Positions 54,467 through 62,430 of a DNA stretch of 64,000 bases are shown piece after piece. How positions within the stretch are numbered: position 1 is the first letter of the stretch; each line of letters begins with the position of its first letter. The notes beneath the pieces are model-generated. The model worked only from the letters and a program-made list of their open reading frames with translations. It had not been told where the DNA came from and ran no database searches. A program made the translations under genes and the position numbers. Origin of the DNA: Burkholderia mayonis (GTDB lineage Bacteria > Pseudomonadota > Gammaproteobacteria > Burkholderiales > Burkholderiaceae); the NCBI RefSeq assembly GCF_001523745.2, contig NZ_CP013387.1, positions 806,001 through 870,000 of the forward strand, in the 5' to 3' direction.

Positions 54467-54970
54467 GTTTCGTGATTCCGTCAGAGTAGTGCGGTGCGCG
54501 CGCGTGCGAGCATGCCGCTTGCGGGAATGATAAGCGGTCGATGCTTAGCGGCGGCTTAAAGCGTCGGGAAATGCGGGACGGAGCGCGGCCGGACGTGTGT
54601 CGTCGGGCGATCGGACGCTCGAGCGATCTACGGGACAAGGGACAACGGCGGGCGGGGTCGATGGGTCGATGGGTCGACGGATCGCGGATCGAAGGATCGG
54701 AGGATTGAAGGGATTGAAGGGATTGAAGGGATCGACGGGATCGACGGGATCGACGGGATCGAGTCGGGGCGGCTGGCGATCGAGCCGCCGGCTTTCCCGG
54801 CATGATCGATTGGCTCGTCCACGCATCCCCAGGTCCACGCATCCGAGCATCCGTGCATCACCCGACACGTTGCAGCAAACGCCTTTGCCGCCTGCGTCAT
54901 GCGGCATTCGCGTCCGTCGCGCGCGCAGGGCGGGTGATACCATGTCCGATCGACTTTTTCCGCGATCACG
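54467..54970. other. Divergent region with nonamer repeats
   Basis: No gene. Contains the 8-9-bp repeat array at 54655-54765 and probably promoters for the two-component operon (left) and the RpiR-type gene (right). Confidence 0.5.
54655..54765. repeat. Short tandem array, GATTGAAGG and GATCGACGG nonamers
   Basis: Begins with imperfect GGGTCGAT octamers, then three perfect GATTGAAGG copies (54703-54729), three perfect GATCGACGG copies (54730-54756) and a degenerate last copy. The two blocks are related by two base changes, suggesting expansion of both variants. Likely length-variable between strains. Confidence 0.85.
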
Positions 54971-55831
54971 ATGCCCGCCGATTTCGACGAACTCGCGTCC
55001 CTGATTCGGGCGCAATTTTCCGAGCTGAGCCCGCAATTCCAGGTGGGCGCGGCGTTCCTGCTCGATCATCCCGACGAGGTGGCCGTGTCGTCGATGCGCA
55101 AGGTCGCGCTGCGTGCGAACGTGCAGCCGGCGTCGCTCGTGCGGCTCGCGCAGCTGTTCGGTTTTCCGGGCTGGAACGAGCTGCGCGATCTGTTCGTCGC
55201 GCGCGTGCGCACGCGGCCGCAACCGCTCACGCAGCGCGCCCGCTCGCTCGTGAAGCCGAATGCGAAGGCGTCGCTCGCGGCCGATCTGCTCGCCGCGCAG
55301 CAGCACAACCTCGAAGCGACCGCCGTGCAGAACGCGCAGGCGCTCGCCGATGCGGCGAAGCTGATCCGCAAGGCGGCGCATGTGCACGTCGCGGGCTTTC
55401 GCTCGTGCTATCCGGTCGCGTTCGGATTCGTCTATGGCTACCGGCTGTTTCGGCCGACCGTGTCGCTGCTGACGGGTGTCGCGGGCTCGCTCGACATGGA
55501 ACTGCGGACGATCGCGAAGAACAGCGTGACCGTCGTCGTCAGCTTCGCGCCGTATTCGGCCGAAGCGACGCGCGTTGCGCAGGCGGCGCGTGCGCACGGC
55601 GGCAAGATCGTCGCGATCACCGACAGCGCAGTATCGCCGATCGCGCTGCATGCCGACGCGCAGCTGATCTTTGCGCACGACAGCCCGTCGTTCTTCCCGT
55701 CGCTCGTCGCCGCGCACGCGCTGGTGGAGGCGCTCGTCGCGCAATTGCTCGCGCTCGAGGGCGGCGACGCGATCGCGTCGCTCGAGCAGGCCGAGGCGGA
55801 GCTGCACGCGAAGGGCGCGTACGTCGTCTGA
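54971..55831 (+). CDS. MurR/RpiR family transcriptional regulator
   Basis: Regulator of 286 residues: N-terminal RpiR-type helix-turn-helix (about 1-80, with SSMRKVALRANVQPASLVRLAQLFGFPGW) and C-terminal SIS sugar-phosphate-binding domain (about 115-255, with HVAGFRSC, VVSFAPYSAEA and ITDSAVSPI). Such proteins sense phosphorylated sugars. No sugar-use gene is beside it, so the regulon is unknown. Start ATG 54971 has a weak ribosome binding site. Confidence 0.9.
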   Translation: MPADFDELASLIRAQFSELSPQFQVGAAFLLDHPDEVAVSSMRKVALRANVQPASLVRLAQLFGFPGWNELRDLFVARVRTRPQPLTQRARSLVKPNAKASLAADLLAAQQHNLEATAVQNAQALADAAKLIRKAAHVHVAGFRSCYPVAFGFVYGYRLFRPTVSLLTGVAGSLDMELRTIAKNSVTVVVSFAPYSAEATRVAQAARAHGGKIVAITDSAVSPIALHADAQLIFAHDSPSFFPSLVAAHALVEALVAQLLALEGGDAIASLEQAEAELHAKGAYVV

Positions 55832-55934
55832 ACGCGGCGCCGCACCCGCGCGGACTGCGAAAGTCTTTCATCCGGCAATATTCAGACGCCGCCAATTTCT
55901 CACGACGAATTTGAAAATCAATTCGCGCCACAAT

Positions 55935-55948
55935 TGGAAACGTTTCCA
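55935..55948. promoter_or_regulatory. LacI/PurR-family-type operator
   Basis: TGGAAACGTTTCCA is a perfect 14-bp palindrome with the central CG typical of operators bound by LacI/GalR-family repressors. It is 268-281 bases upstream of the YodC-like gene and 104 bases after the RpiR-type gene. No LacI-family gene is in the window. Confidence 0.55.
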
Positions 55949-56159
55949 CGCATCGGTGCGCCGATTTAGAGCGGTGGCGAATGGTGCGCAGCAAATGGAG
56001 CTGCGCCGACCGCCGCTTCGGAGGCCGTGCCGACACGCCGTCGGGGCGGCCAAAGGGCCGTAACGATGCTGCGACTTATTAACCCGAGTCGAGAAAAATT
56101 TTAATGGCGGCTTGCCGGTTATTCCATCGATTGATAATCTCCGGGAGATGAAGAAATAG

Positions 56160-56176
56160 CCGGATCGAAGATCCGG
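56160..56176 (+). promoter_or_regulatory. Leader hairpin upstream of the YodC-like gene
   Basis: CCGGATC and GATCCGG form a perfect 7-bp stem with a GAA loop, about 40 bases before the start codon, followed by an A-rich, not T-rich, stretch. It is not a terminator on the plus strand; an RNA stability or translational element is possible. Confidence 0.4.
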
Positions 56177-56215
56177 AAAAATGAATAAATAAATTATTTC
56201 AGAGAAAAGGCCACC

Positions 56216-56485
56216 ATGACGACTTACCGTGATACGCATACCACTTCATTTCGGATTGGCGACGTCGTGACGCTCAAAACGGGCGGCCCACGCATGACAG
56301 TGACGTATGCCGGCCCGGTCGTGTTCGACACGGGCGAGTGGGTGATCTGCCAATGGTTCGACGAGCATGGCGAGTTTCGCCAGGAGATGTTCCCGAACGA
56401 GGCCGTTGTGCTCGAGCCGCGGACGATTTCTGCGGGGCTTGCGCGGATGCGCTCGCTCTCGGTGCGCGGCGGCATGCAGGCGTGA
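56216..56485 (+). CDS. YodC-like (DUF2158) small protein
   Basis: Protein of 89 residues. The body (about 10-60) has the YodC pattern: FRIGDVVTLKTGGPRMTV, then VICQWFDE and FRQEMFP, a small SH3-like beta fold. The function of the family is unknown. AAAGGCCACC before ATG 56216 is an acceptable ribosome binding site. The C-terminal 25 residues extend beyond the usual family end. Confidence 0.85.
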   Translation: MTTYRDTHTTSFRIGDVVTLKTGGPRMTVTYAGPVVFDTGEWVICQWFDEHGEFRQEMFPNEAVVLEPRTISAGLARMRSLSVRGGMQA

Positions 56486-56672
56486 GTCGGGAGCGATCGC
56501 GCCAGGGCGTCGAGCATTTGTCAGGAAGGCGGCGGATGCGTGACCGCCGATCGATGCACCGCGGCCCGAACGGACGCGCGGCATGGCCGTTTTCGTGGGT
56601 GGATTGCGGTGCCGTTCCTGTCGATCGGCACGGCATGGGAGCGCACGGGAAGCGCTGCGAGCGCGCGCGGGT

Positions 56673-56999
56673 TCAACGAGTGCCTTGCTTCTCCGCCCAC
56701 CGTTCCTGCGCGGCGATTCGCCGCTGCACACGTTCGACGAGACCTGTCGAGAACGTTTTCATGCTGAGCGCGCGGCGCTTGAGCCGCACGTCGCCGGCGA
56801 AATCGACGGCCGCGTCCGGCTGCAGCACCCAGTAGAGCGTCAGCAGCCAGCCGATTCCCGTCCACCCGAACAGCGCGTTGAACAGCGCGATCGTGAGCTT
56901 GTCGCGACGACGGCGGCGATCAGCGATGATCGCCGGAAGAAAGTAGAGCGCGATCGCGACGACCGAGCCGACAACCTGGATCAGGATTTCCATCTGCAT
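56673..56999 (-). CDS. Superinfection-immunity-family membrane protein
   Basis: Protein of 108 residues with two helices (about 6-22 and 38-62) of the T4 Imm-like family: IALYFLPAIIADRRRRRDKLTIALFNALFGWTGIGWL is the typical core, ending in a charged C-terminus. Distant members are common in non-phage chromosomes, so a phage-exclusion role should not be assumed. GGAGAAACATC precedes ATG 56999. No phage genes lie nearby. Confidence 0.85.
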   Translation of the reverse strand: MQMEILIQVVGSVVAIALYFLPAIIADRRRRRDKLTIALFNALFGWTGIGWLLTLYWVLQPDAAVDFAGDVRLKRRALSMKTFSTGLVERVQRRIAAQERWAEKQGTR

Positions 57000-57135
57000 G
57001 ATGTTTCTCCATTCGTGCTGCGATGCGACTTGACGCCGCACGTGTGATAGCACTGATTGTCGCGCTTTTTCGGTTGTTGTGCTGACAACTAATTGTTGCG
57101 GTTTCGTAACCGATCGATCCGCGCCTTACGCTGCG

Positions 57136-57537
57136 TTACGCGCCGTTGCCGTGCGCGAGCGCGAATCCTTCGTCGAGCCAGCCCGTCACGCCGCCGACCA
57201 TCAACTTCACCGGCCGCCCGAGGCGCGCGAGCCTGAGCGCCGCGCGCGCCGCACCGTTGCAGTGCGGACCCGCGCAGTAAACGACGAGGCACATGTCTCG
57301 CGCAAAATCGGACAGCTTGCTTTCAATGATCTTTCGATGCGGCAGATTGAGCGCGCCGGGCACGTGTCCGGCCGCGTATCGCTCGGGGCTGCGCACGTCG
57401 AGCAGCACGAAATCGGGCGCGCCGGACGCGAGCGCGTCGTGGACGTCCCAGCAATCGGTCTCGAAGCCGAGCGATGCGGCGAAGTGCGCGACGGCGGCAG
57501 TGCTGTCGGCGGCGGGGATTTCGGTGACGTGGGACAT
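57136..57537 (-). CDS. Rhodanese-like sulfurtransferase
   Basis: Single-domain rhodanese of 133 residues. VLLDVRSPERYAAGHVPGALN marks the fold and the catalytic cysteine lies in VVYCAGPHCNGAAR, in the usual active loop position. AGGAGAACC precedes ATG 57537. It diverges from an FtrA-type regulator gene, a pairing in which the regulator often controls the rhodanese gene. Probable role in sulfur transfer or small-molecule detoxification. Confidence 0.92.
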   Translation of the reverse strand: MSHVTEIPAADSTAAVAHFAASLGFETDCWDVHDALASGAPDFVLLDVRSPERYAAGHVPGALNLPHRKIIESKLSDFARDMCLVVYCAGPHCNGAARAALRLARLGRPVKLMVGGVTGWLDEGFALAHGNGA

Positions 57538-57647
57538 GCCCGGTTCTCCTCGTGTCGGATGGTGCGGTTGCAAACGAGCGCTCAGTATCCGGATTGCACG
57601 CGCGGCGTGACAGTGGCGCGATCGACAACTTCCGGTAACATCGCGCC

Positions 57648-58604
57648 ATGCATGATCATCTCGTCGTCGCGCTTGCGTACGATCGCCTCTGCACTTTCGA
57701 ATTCGGCTGCGTCGTTGAACTGTTCGCGCTGCCGCGGCCCGAGCTCGGCGTCGACTGGTATCGCTTCGCGGTCTGCGCGAGCGAGCCGGGGCCCGTGCGC
57801 GCGGCGGGCGGCATCCGGGTCGAGGCGCCGTATCGGCTCGCGCTGATGGATCGCGCGGACACGATCGTGATTCCCGGCTGGCGTGATCCGGACGAGACGC
57901 CGCCCGAGCCGCTGTTGAGGAAAATCCGCGCGGCCCACCGGCGCGGCGCGCGGCTCTGCTCGATCTGCTCGGGCGTGTTCGTGCTTGCCGCGGCGGGCGT
58001 GCTCGACGGCGCGACCGTCACGACGCACTGGCGCTACGCGGAGCGCCTGCAGGCGCGCTATCCGTCGCTGCGCGTGAATCCCGATGCGCTTTACGTCGAT
58101 GAAGGGCAGATCGTCACGTCAGCGGGCTCGGCGGCGGGTCTCGACATGCTGATGCATCTCGTGCGTCGCGATCACGGCAGTGCGATCGCGAATCGCGTCG
58201 CGCAGCGGCTCGTGCTGCCGCCGCATCGCGACGGCGGCCAGGCGCAGTTCGTGCCGCGGCCGATGCCGAGCGTCGGCGGCGACCGGCTCGCGAAACTGAT
58301 CGACTGGATGCGCGCGCATGCTGCACAGCCGCACACGCTCGCGGCGCTCGCCGCGCGCGCGGCGATGAGCCCGCGCACGCTGCAGCGGCAGTTCCGGGAT
58401 GCGACGGGGCTCGGACCTTACGAGTGGCTGATCCGCGAGCGGGTCGGGCTCGCGAAGGAGATGATCGAGCGCGATCCCGCGCTGCCCGTCGCGCGCGTCG
58501 CCGCGCTTGCGGGATTCGGCTCGGAGGAGTCGCTGCGCCGGCACTTCAGGCGCATCGCGGCGACGAGTCCGGCCGCGTATCGCCGCGGCTTCGATGCGCG
58601 TTAG
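57648..58604 (+). CDS. ftrA: GlxA/FtrA family transcriptional regulator
   Basis: AraC-family regulator of 318 residues with an N-terminal DJ-1/PfpI-like domain (about 1-175; CSGVFVLAAAGVLDGATVTTHW holds the nucleophile-elbow cysteine) and a C-terminal AraC double helix-turn-helix (about 210-315, with FGSEESLRRHFRRIAATSPAAYRR). Diverges from the rhodanese gene across 110 bases. The symbol follows the usual name of this family in Burkholderia-like genomes; the inducer is unknown. Confidence 0.88.
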   Translation: MHDHLVVALAYDRLCTFEFGCVVELFALPRPELGVDWYRFAVCASEPGPVRAAGGIRVEAPYRLALMDRADTIVIPGWRDPDETPPEPLLRKIRAAHRRGARLCSICSGVFVLAAAGVLDGATVTTHWRYAERLQARYPSLRVNPDALYVDEGQIVTSAGSAAGLDMLMHLVRRDHGSAIANRVAQRLVLPPHRDGGQAQFVPRPMPSVGGDRLAKLIDWMRAHAAQPHTLAALAARAAMSPRTLQRQFRDATGLGPYEWLIRERVGLAKEMIERDPALPVARVAALAGFGSEESLRRHFRRIAATSPAAYRRGFDAR

Positions 58605-58955
58605 CGAACGCCGGCACGCGAGCGGCTCGGCGGTCGAGAAGGCGCCGCCGCGACGGCGGCCGGCTTGGCACGATTCGGCGCGGCGGCGATCGAGCGACGC
58701 AAGTCGAGTCGAGGCATTCGTCGTGCGATGCCGCCATGCGATCGACATCGAGAAACGCGCCGGACGGCGGTTCGATTCGACCTCGATGTCGATCTCGCTT
58801 TCACACGCGTGACCGGTCCCTCGACCGGCGCGGAGAAACGATGCATCGAGTTGCATCGCACAACGCGCATCGCCTTTGCGACGCGTGCGTAACCGCCCGC
58901 ATCGGCGCTATCATCGCCACTCCACTTCCGTCAGACAGCTCGCCTGTTCAGCGCC
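58605..58955. other. Intergenic region, nothing recognised
   Basis: About 350 bases with only shadow frames; presumably holds the M20 peptidase promoter. Confidence 0.4.
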
Positions 58956-60407
58956 ATGACCATCGCCACGGCTCCCGCCATCGCCCACGACCGCCTCGCC
59001 GATTTCATCGAACGCAAATGGAACGACGAGATCCTGCATGCGCTGACCGACTACATCGCGGTGCCCGCGAAAAGCCCCGCGTTCGACCCCGACTGGGCGA
59101 AGCACGGCTATCTCGAACGCGTCGTCGTCGATGCCGCGCAATGGGCCGAGCGGCAGCCGGTCAAGGGCCTGAAGGTCGAGATCGTGCGGCTCGCCGGCCG
59201 CACGCCGGTGATCTTCTTCGAGACGCCTGCAACGCGCTCGGACAGCACCGACACGATCCTGCTGTACGGCCATCTCGACAAACAGCCCGAATTCGACGGC
59301 TGGCGCGCCGACCTCGGCCCGTGGACGCCGAAGTTCGAGGGCGGCAAGCTGTACGGCCGCGGCGGCGCGGACGACGGCTATGCGATCTACGCGAGCCTCG
59401 CGGCGCTCGGCGCGCTCGACGCGCAGGGCATCGGGCGGCCGCGCTGCGTCGGCCTCATCGAGACCTGCGAGGAATCGGGCAGCTACGACCTGCTGCCGTA
59501 CGTCGACGCGCTGCAAGCGCGGCTCGGCGACGTGAGCCTCGTCGTGTGCCTCGATTCGGGTGCGGGCAATTACGATCAGCTGTGGCTCACGACGTCGCTG
59601 CGCGGACTCGTGTCGGGCGACTTGCAGGTCGAGGTGCTCGAGGAGGGCGTGCATTCGGGCGTGTACGGCGGGATCGCGCCATCGAGCTTCCGCGTGATGC
59701 GGCAGCTCTTCGAGCGGCTCGAGGACGCGGCGACCGGCAATCTGCTGCCGTCGTCGTTCCACTGCGACGTGCCGGCGCGCCGTTTGCGCGAGACGGACGC
59801 GGCCGCGTCGATTCTCGGCGACACCGTGTGGAAGGGGCTGCCGTGGGCGTGCGGGCAGGACGGCAAGCCGGTGCTGCCGACGACGACCGATCCGCGCGAG
59901 GCGCTTCTCAATTCGACGTGGCGGCCGTCGCTGTCCGTCACGGGCGCGCAAGGGTTGCCCGCGCTCGAGAGCGCGGGCAACGTGCTGCGGCCGTGCACCG
60001 CGTTCAAGCTGTCGCTGCGGCTGCCGCCGCTCGTCGACGCCGCGCAGGCGGTCCATCAATTGAAGGCGCTGCTCGAACTCGATCCGCCGTACAACGCGAA
60101 GGTCACGTTCAAGCCGGATGCGGGCGCGGCGACCGGCTGGAACGCGCCGGACGTCGCGCCGTGGCTCGGCGCGGCGCTCGACGATGCGTCGCGCCGGCAC
60201 TTCGGCGCCGACTGCGCATACATGGGCCTGGGCGGCACGATCCCGTTGATGAACGTGCTGCAGGAAGGTTTCCCGGCCGCGCAATTCATGGTGTGCGGGG
60301 TGCTCGGCCCGAAGTCGAACGCGCACGGGCCGAACGAGTTCCTGCACGTGCCGTACGCGAAGAAGCTGACGGCCGCGGTGGCCGACGTGATCGCCGCCGC
60401 GCGTTGA
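58956..60407 (+). CDS. M20 family metallopeptidase
   Basis: Di-zinc peptidase of 483 residues. Metal and catalytic residues are visible in order: LLYGHLDKQPE (ligand histidine and catalytic aspartate), GRGGADDGYA (bridging aspartate), ETCEESGS (catalytic and ligand glutamates), VCLDSGAGNYD (ligand aspartate) and a C-terminal histidine in NAHGPNEFL. A dimerisation domain is inserted (about 215-370). It resembles carnosinase-like dipeptidases by length. The substrate is a dipeptide or amide of unknown identity. Confidence 0.92.
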   Translation: MTIATAPAIAHDRLADFIERKWNDEILHALTDYIAVPAKSPAFDPDWAKHGYLERVVVDAAQWAERQPVKGLKVEIVRLAGRTPVIFFETPATRSDSTDTILLYGHLDKQPEFDGWRADLGPWTPKFEGGKLYGRGGADDGYAIYASLAALGALDAQGIGRPRCVGLIETCEESGSYDLLPYVDALQARLGDVSLVVCLDSGAGNYDQLWLTTSLRGLVSGDLQVEVLEEGVHSGVYGGIAPSSFRVMRQLFERLEDAATGNLLPSSFHCDVPARRLRETDAAASILGDTVWKGLPWACGQDGKPVLPTTTDPREALLNSTWRPSLSVTGAQGLPALESAGNVLRPCTAFKLSLRLPPLVDAAQAVHQLKALLELDPPYNAKVTFKPDAGAATGWNAPDVAPWLGAALDDASRRHFGADCAYMGLGGTIPLMNVLQEGFPAAQFMVCGVLGPKSNAHGPNEFLHVPYAKKLTAAVADVIAAAR

Positions 60408-60522
60408 TGCGCTTGCCGATTCGAATGTCTCTTTCGATGACGGCCGCGTTGCCGCATGCCTGCGGCGGCCCGGACGCGGCCGCGGACGTGTGCTCGCGCG
60501 CGGCGCGGCGAGGCGGCATCCG

Positions 60523-60882
60523 ATGAACTGGAAAACGGAGAAGCTGCGCGCGGACGAACTGGCCGAGCAGCTTGCGGGTTTCGGGCCGATCGGCGTCGCG
60601 CGCTTCTTCAGCGGCGCGTCGCTTAGGCTTGACGGTGTGCTGTTCGGATTCGTTCACGAAGGCTCGCTGTTCCTGCGCGTCGACGACGACAATCGCGCGG
60701 CGTTCGAGCGCGCCGGCATGCAGCCGTTCTCATATCCGGGGCGCACGCGGACGGTCGTCGTCGGCGGCTATTACGAGACGCCCGCCGACGTGCTCGAAGA
60801 CGTCGGCACGTTGCGAGACTGGTGCCGCGACGCGTATCGCGCGGCTGTCCGCGCGGGCGCGCGCCGCGCGAAGCGGAAGTAG
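60523..60882 (+). CDS. TfoX N-terminal domain protein
   Basis: Protein of 119 residues with a TfoX/Sxy N-terminal-like fold: LAGFGPIGVARFFSGASLRLDGVLFGFVHEGSLFLRVDDDNR is the domain core, followed by PFSYPGRTRTVVVGGYYETPADVLED. The C-terminal TfoX domain needed in true competence regulators is missing, so a role in competence should not be assumed. GAGGCGGCATCCG precedes ATG 60523; an earlier in-frame start at 60490 is less likely. Confidence 0.85.
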   Translation: MNWKTEKLRADELAEQLAGFGPIGVARFFSGASLRLDGVLFGFVHEGSLFLRVDDDNRAAFERAGMQPFSYPGRTRTVVVGGYYETPADVLEDVGTLRDWCRDAYRAAVRAGARRAKRK

Positions 60883-61129
60883 CGCGGCGGCGTGCCGCAG
60901 CCGGGCGGCGCGCGTCGGCATTCGCAATGGTGTACGGTGTGTGCGATGGCGTGTCGGCGAAGCGGAAGGCAGAGGCAAAGACGACGGTGTGATTGCGCGT
61001 CACCGCGTGCCACAGGCTTCGGTCGCCGCGCGCCGCGCTTCGGCGTGAGCGCGCGGTCTGAGAGGAATGGGTGCGTGTTTGCTTCGGCGACACGGAGAGG
61101 CGCGCGTGTCGATGCCGGTGCGGGCGCGG

Positions 61130-61157
61130 CGGGATGCATGATTGCACATGCATCCCG
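61130..61157. promoter_or_regulatory. Perfect 11-bp inverted repeat
   Basis: CGGGATGCATG and CATGCATCCCG flank the loop ATTGCA. No T-run follows on either strand, so it is unlikely to be a terminator; operator, cruciform or RNA element are possible. Confidence 0.5.
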
Positions 61158-61307
61158 TTGCAAGCGCATCGCCCGATTGCATCGACGCGCGTGCCGTGCA
61201 AGCGTGTCGCCGAACGTGCGCGCAGTCACGAAGAATCACGAAGCAAGCGGTACTCGCATCGCGGAAAAGATAAACGCTGGCGCAGCCGATGCGCTCGACG
61301 CGAGGTG

Positions 61308-61329
61308 TACGATGCAGGGCAGCATCGTA
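61308..61329. promoter_or_regulatory. Perfect 8-bp inverted repeat before the NnrU gene
   Basis: TACGATGC and GCATCGTA flank AGGGCA, ending 46 bases before the preferred start of the NnrU gene, so it lies in the promoter or leader. Confidence 0.45.
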
Positions 61330-61375
61330 TGCCGATCCGGCCGACAACAAGATTTCCCCACCTGGAGACATGCTC

Positions 61376-61954
61376 ATGCTCGTCCTGATTCTCGGTTTGT
61401 TGATCTTCCTGGGTACGCATTCGATTCGGATGGCCGCGGGCGATTGGCGTGCCGCGCAGATCGCGAGTCTCGGCGAGAAGCGCTGGAAGGGCATGTATGC
61501 GCTCGCGTCGGTAGTCGGCTTCGTGCTGATCGTCTGGGGCTACGGGCTCGCGCGCGCGGACACGGCGGCGCTGTGGTCTCCGCCGATCGGCGTCCGGCAT
61601 CTGACGGGGCTCCTGACGGCGATCGCGTTCGTGCTGCTCGCGGCCGCCTACGTGCCGGGCACGCGGATCAAGGCGCTCGTCGGCCATCCGATGCTCGCGG
61701 GCGTGATGGTGTGGGCGATCGCGCATCTGCTCGCGAACGGAACGCTGCATGCGGAGCTGCTGTTCGTCGCGTTCTTCGTGTGGGCGCTCGTCGACTTCAT
61801 CGTGTCGCGTGCGCGCGATCGGCGCGATGGTATTCGCTATCCGGCCGGGTCGCTTGCGCGCGACGGCGCCGCGATCGGCGTGGGCCTCGTCGCGTGGGCG
61901 CTGTTCATGCTCGTGCTGCACGGCTGGCTGATCGGCGTGCGGCCGTTGGCGTGA
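61376..61954 (+). CDS. NnrU family membrane protein
   Basis: Membrane protein of about 192 residues (194 from ATG 61370) with five to six helices. The N-terminal LVLILGLLIFLGTHSIRM and the later GHPMLAGVMVWAIAHLLANG block are typical of NnrU, a family tied to nitric oxide and nitrite reduction in denitrifiers but also present elsewhere. GGAGA is at better distance from ATG 61376 than from ATG 61370. No other denitrification gene is near, so the role is inferred only from the family. Confidence 0.9.
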   Translation: MLVLILGLLIFLGTHSIRMAAGDWRAAQIASLGEKRWKGMYALASVVGFVLIVWGYGLARADTAALWSPPIGVRHLTGLLTAIAFVLLAAAYVPGTRIKALVGHPMLAGVMVWAIAHLLANGTLHAELLFVAFFVWALVDFIVSRARDRRDGIRYPAGSLARDGAAIGVGLVAWALFMLVLHGWLIGVRPLA

Positions 61955-62430
61955 CCGCGGCGTCGCCGCGGCCCGCCCGATGCAGCCGCGGCGATGCCGC
62001 GGATCGACGATCGATTGCGGATGGGTGCACCGCCGCATCGCCGCATCACGAACCGGCACGATCGAATCCCGATATATGACGGCCGAATGGCAAAGCGCTG
62101 AACATCGGAAAGCCGGGTGATTCCCATTTGCATGGCGCGAAATATAATTATTGAGAGATTCGTGTCCGCCAATCGAATGATCGATAACGAGCGATCGCAG
62201 TCAAGCGGCCGGATGGCGCAAGGCCGAGCGCCGAATGGTCGAGCTGTCGAATCGAAAGCTTGAACAATCGAGGCTAAAGTATTGGAAGTCGCCGCCGATA
62301 AATGCTTCGGAGGCAAAATGCGTCTCTTTAAAATATCCATTTATTTTCTTTTTTTTAATTCTCTCCAACCGCATCTCAAGCGGCTACGTTTGCGTTCGAA
62401 GCTGCCCCCCACAGAGCGAAGGAGCGACGC
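61955..62430. other. Intergenic region, AT-rich towards its right end
   Basis: No gene. GC-rich inverted repeats just after the NnrU stop (CCGCGGCG and CGCCGCGG around T, 61957-61973) may end its transcript. Bases 62325-62365 are very AT-rich and probably mark the promoter of the secreted-protein gene. Confidence 0.45.

Larger units (their letters stand above)
55832..56215. other. AT-richer regulatory region
   Basis: No gene. Holds a LacI/PurR-type palindrome (55935-55948), the 13-nt symmetric ATCTCC-G-GGAGAT (56137-56149) and a CCGGATC-GAA-GATCCGG hairpin (56160-56176), the last two in the likely 5' leader of the YodC-like gene. Confidence 0.5.
60883..61375. other. Intergenic region with two strong hairpins
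   Basis: About 490 bases without a gene, holding the two perfect inverted repeats described separately at 61130-61157 and 61308-61329. Confidence 0.5.

Noticed and set aside
56673-56999. Prophage remnant suggested by the superinfection-immunity-like gene
   Set aside because: The family is widespread in ordinary chromosomes and no integrase, structural gene or attachment site is present.
60523-60882. Competence regulator TfoX/Sxy
   Set aside because: Only the N-terminal domain is present at 119 residues; this group is not shown to regulate competence.
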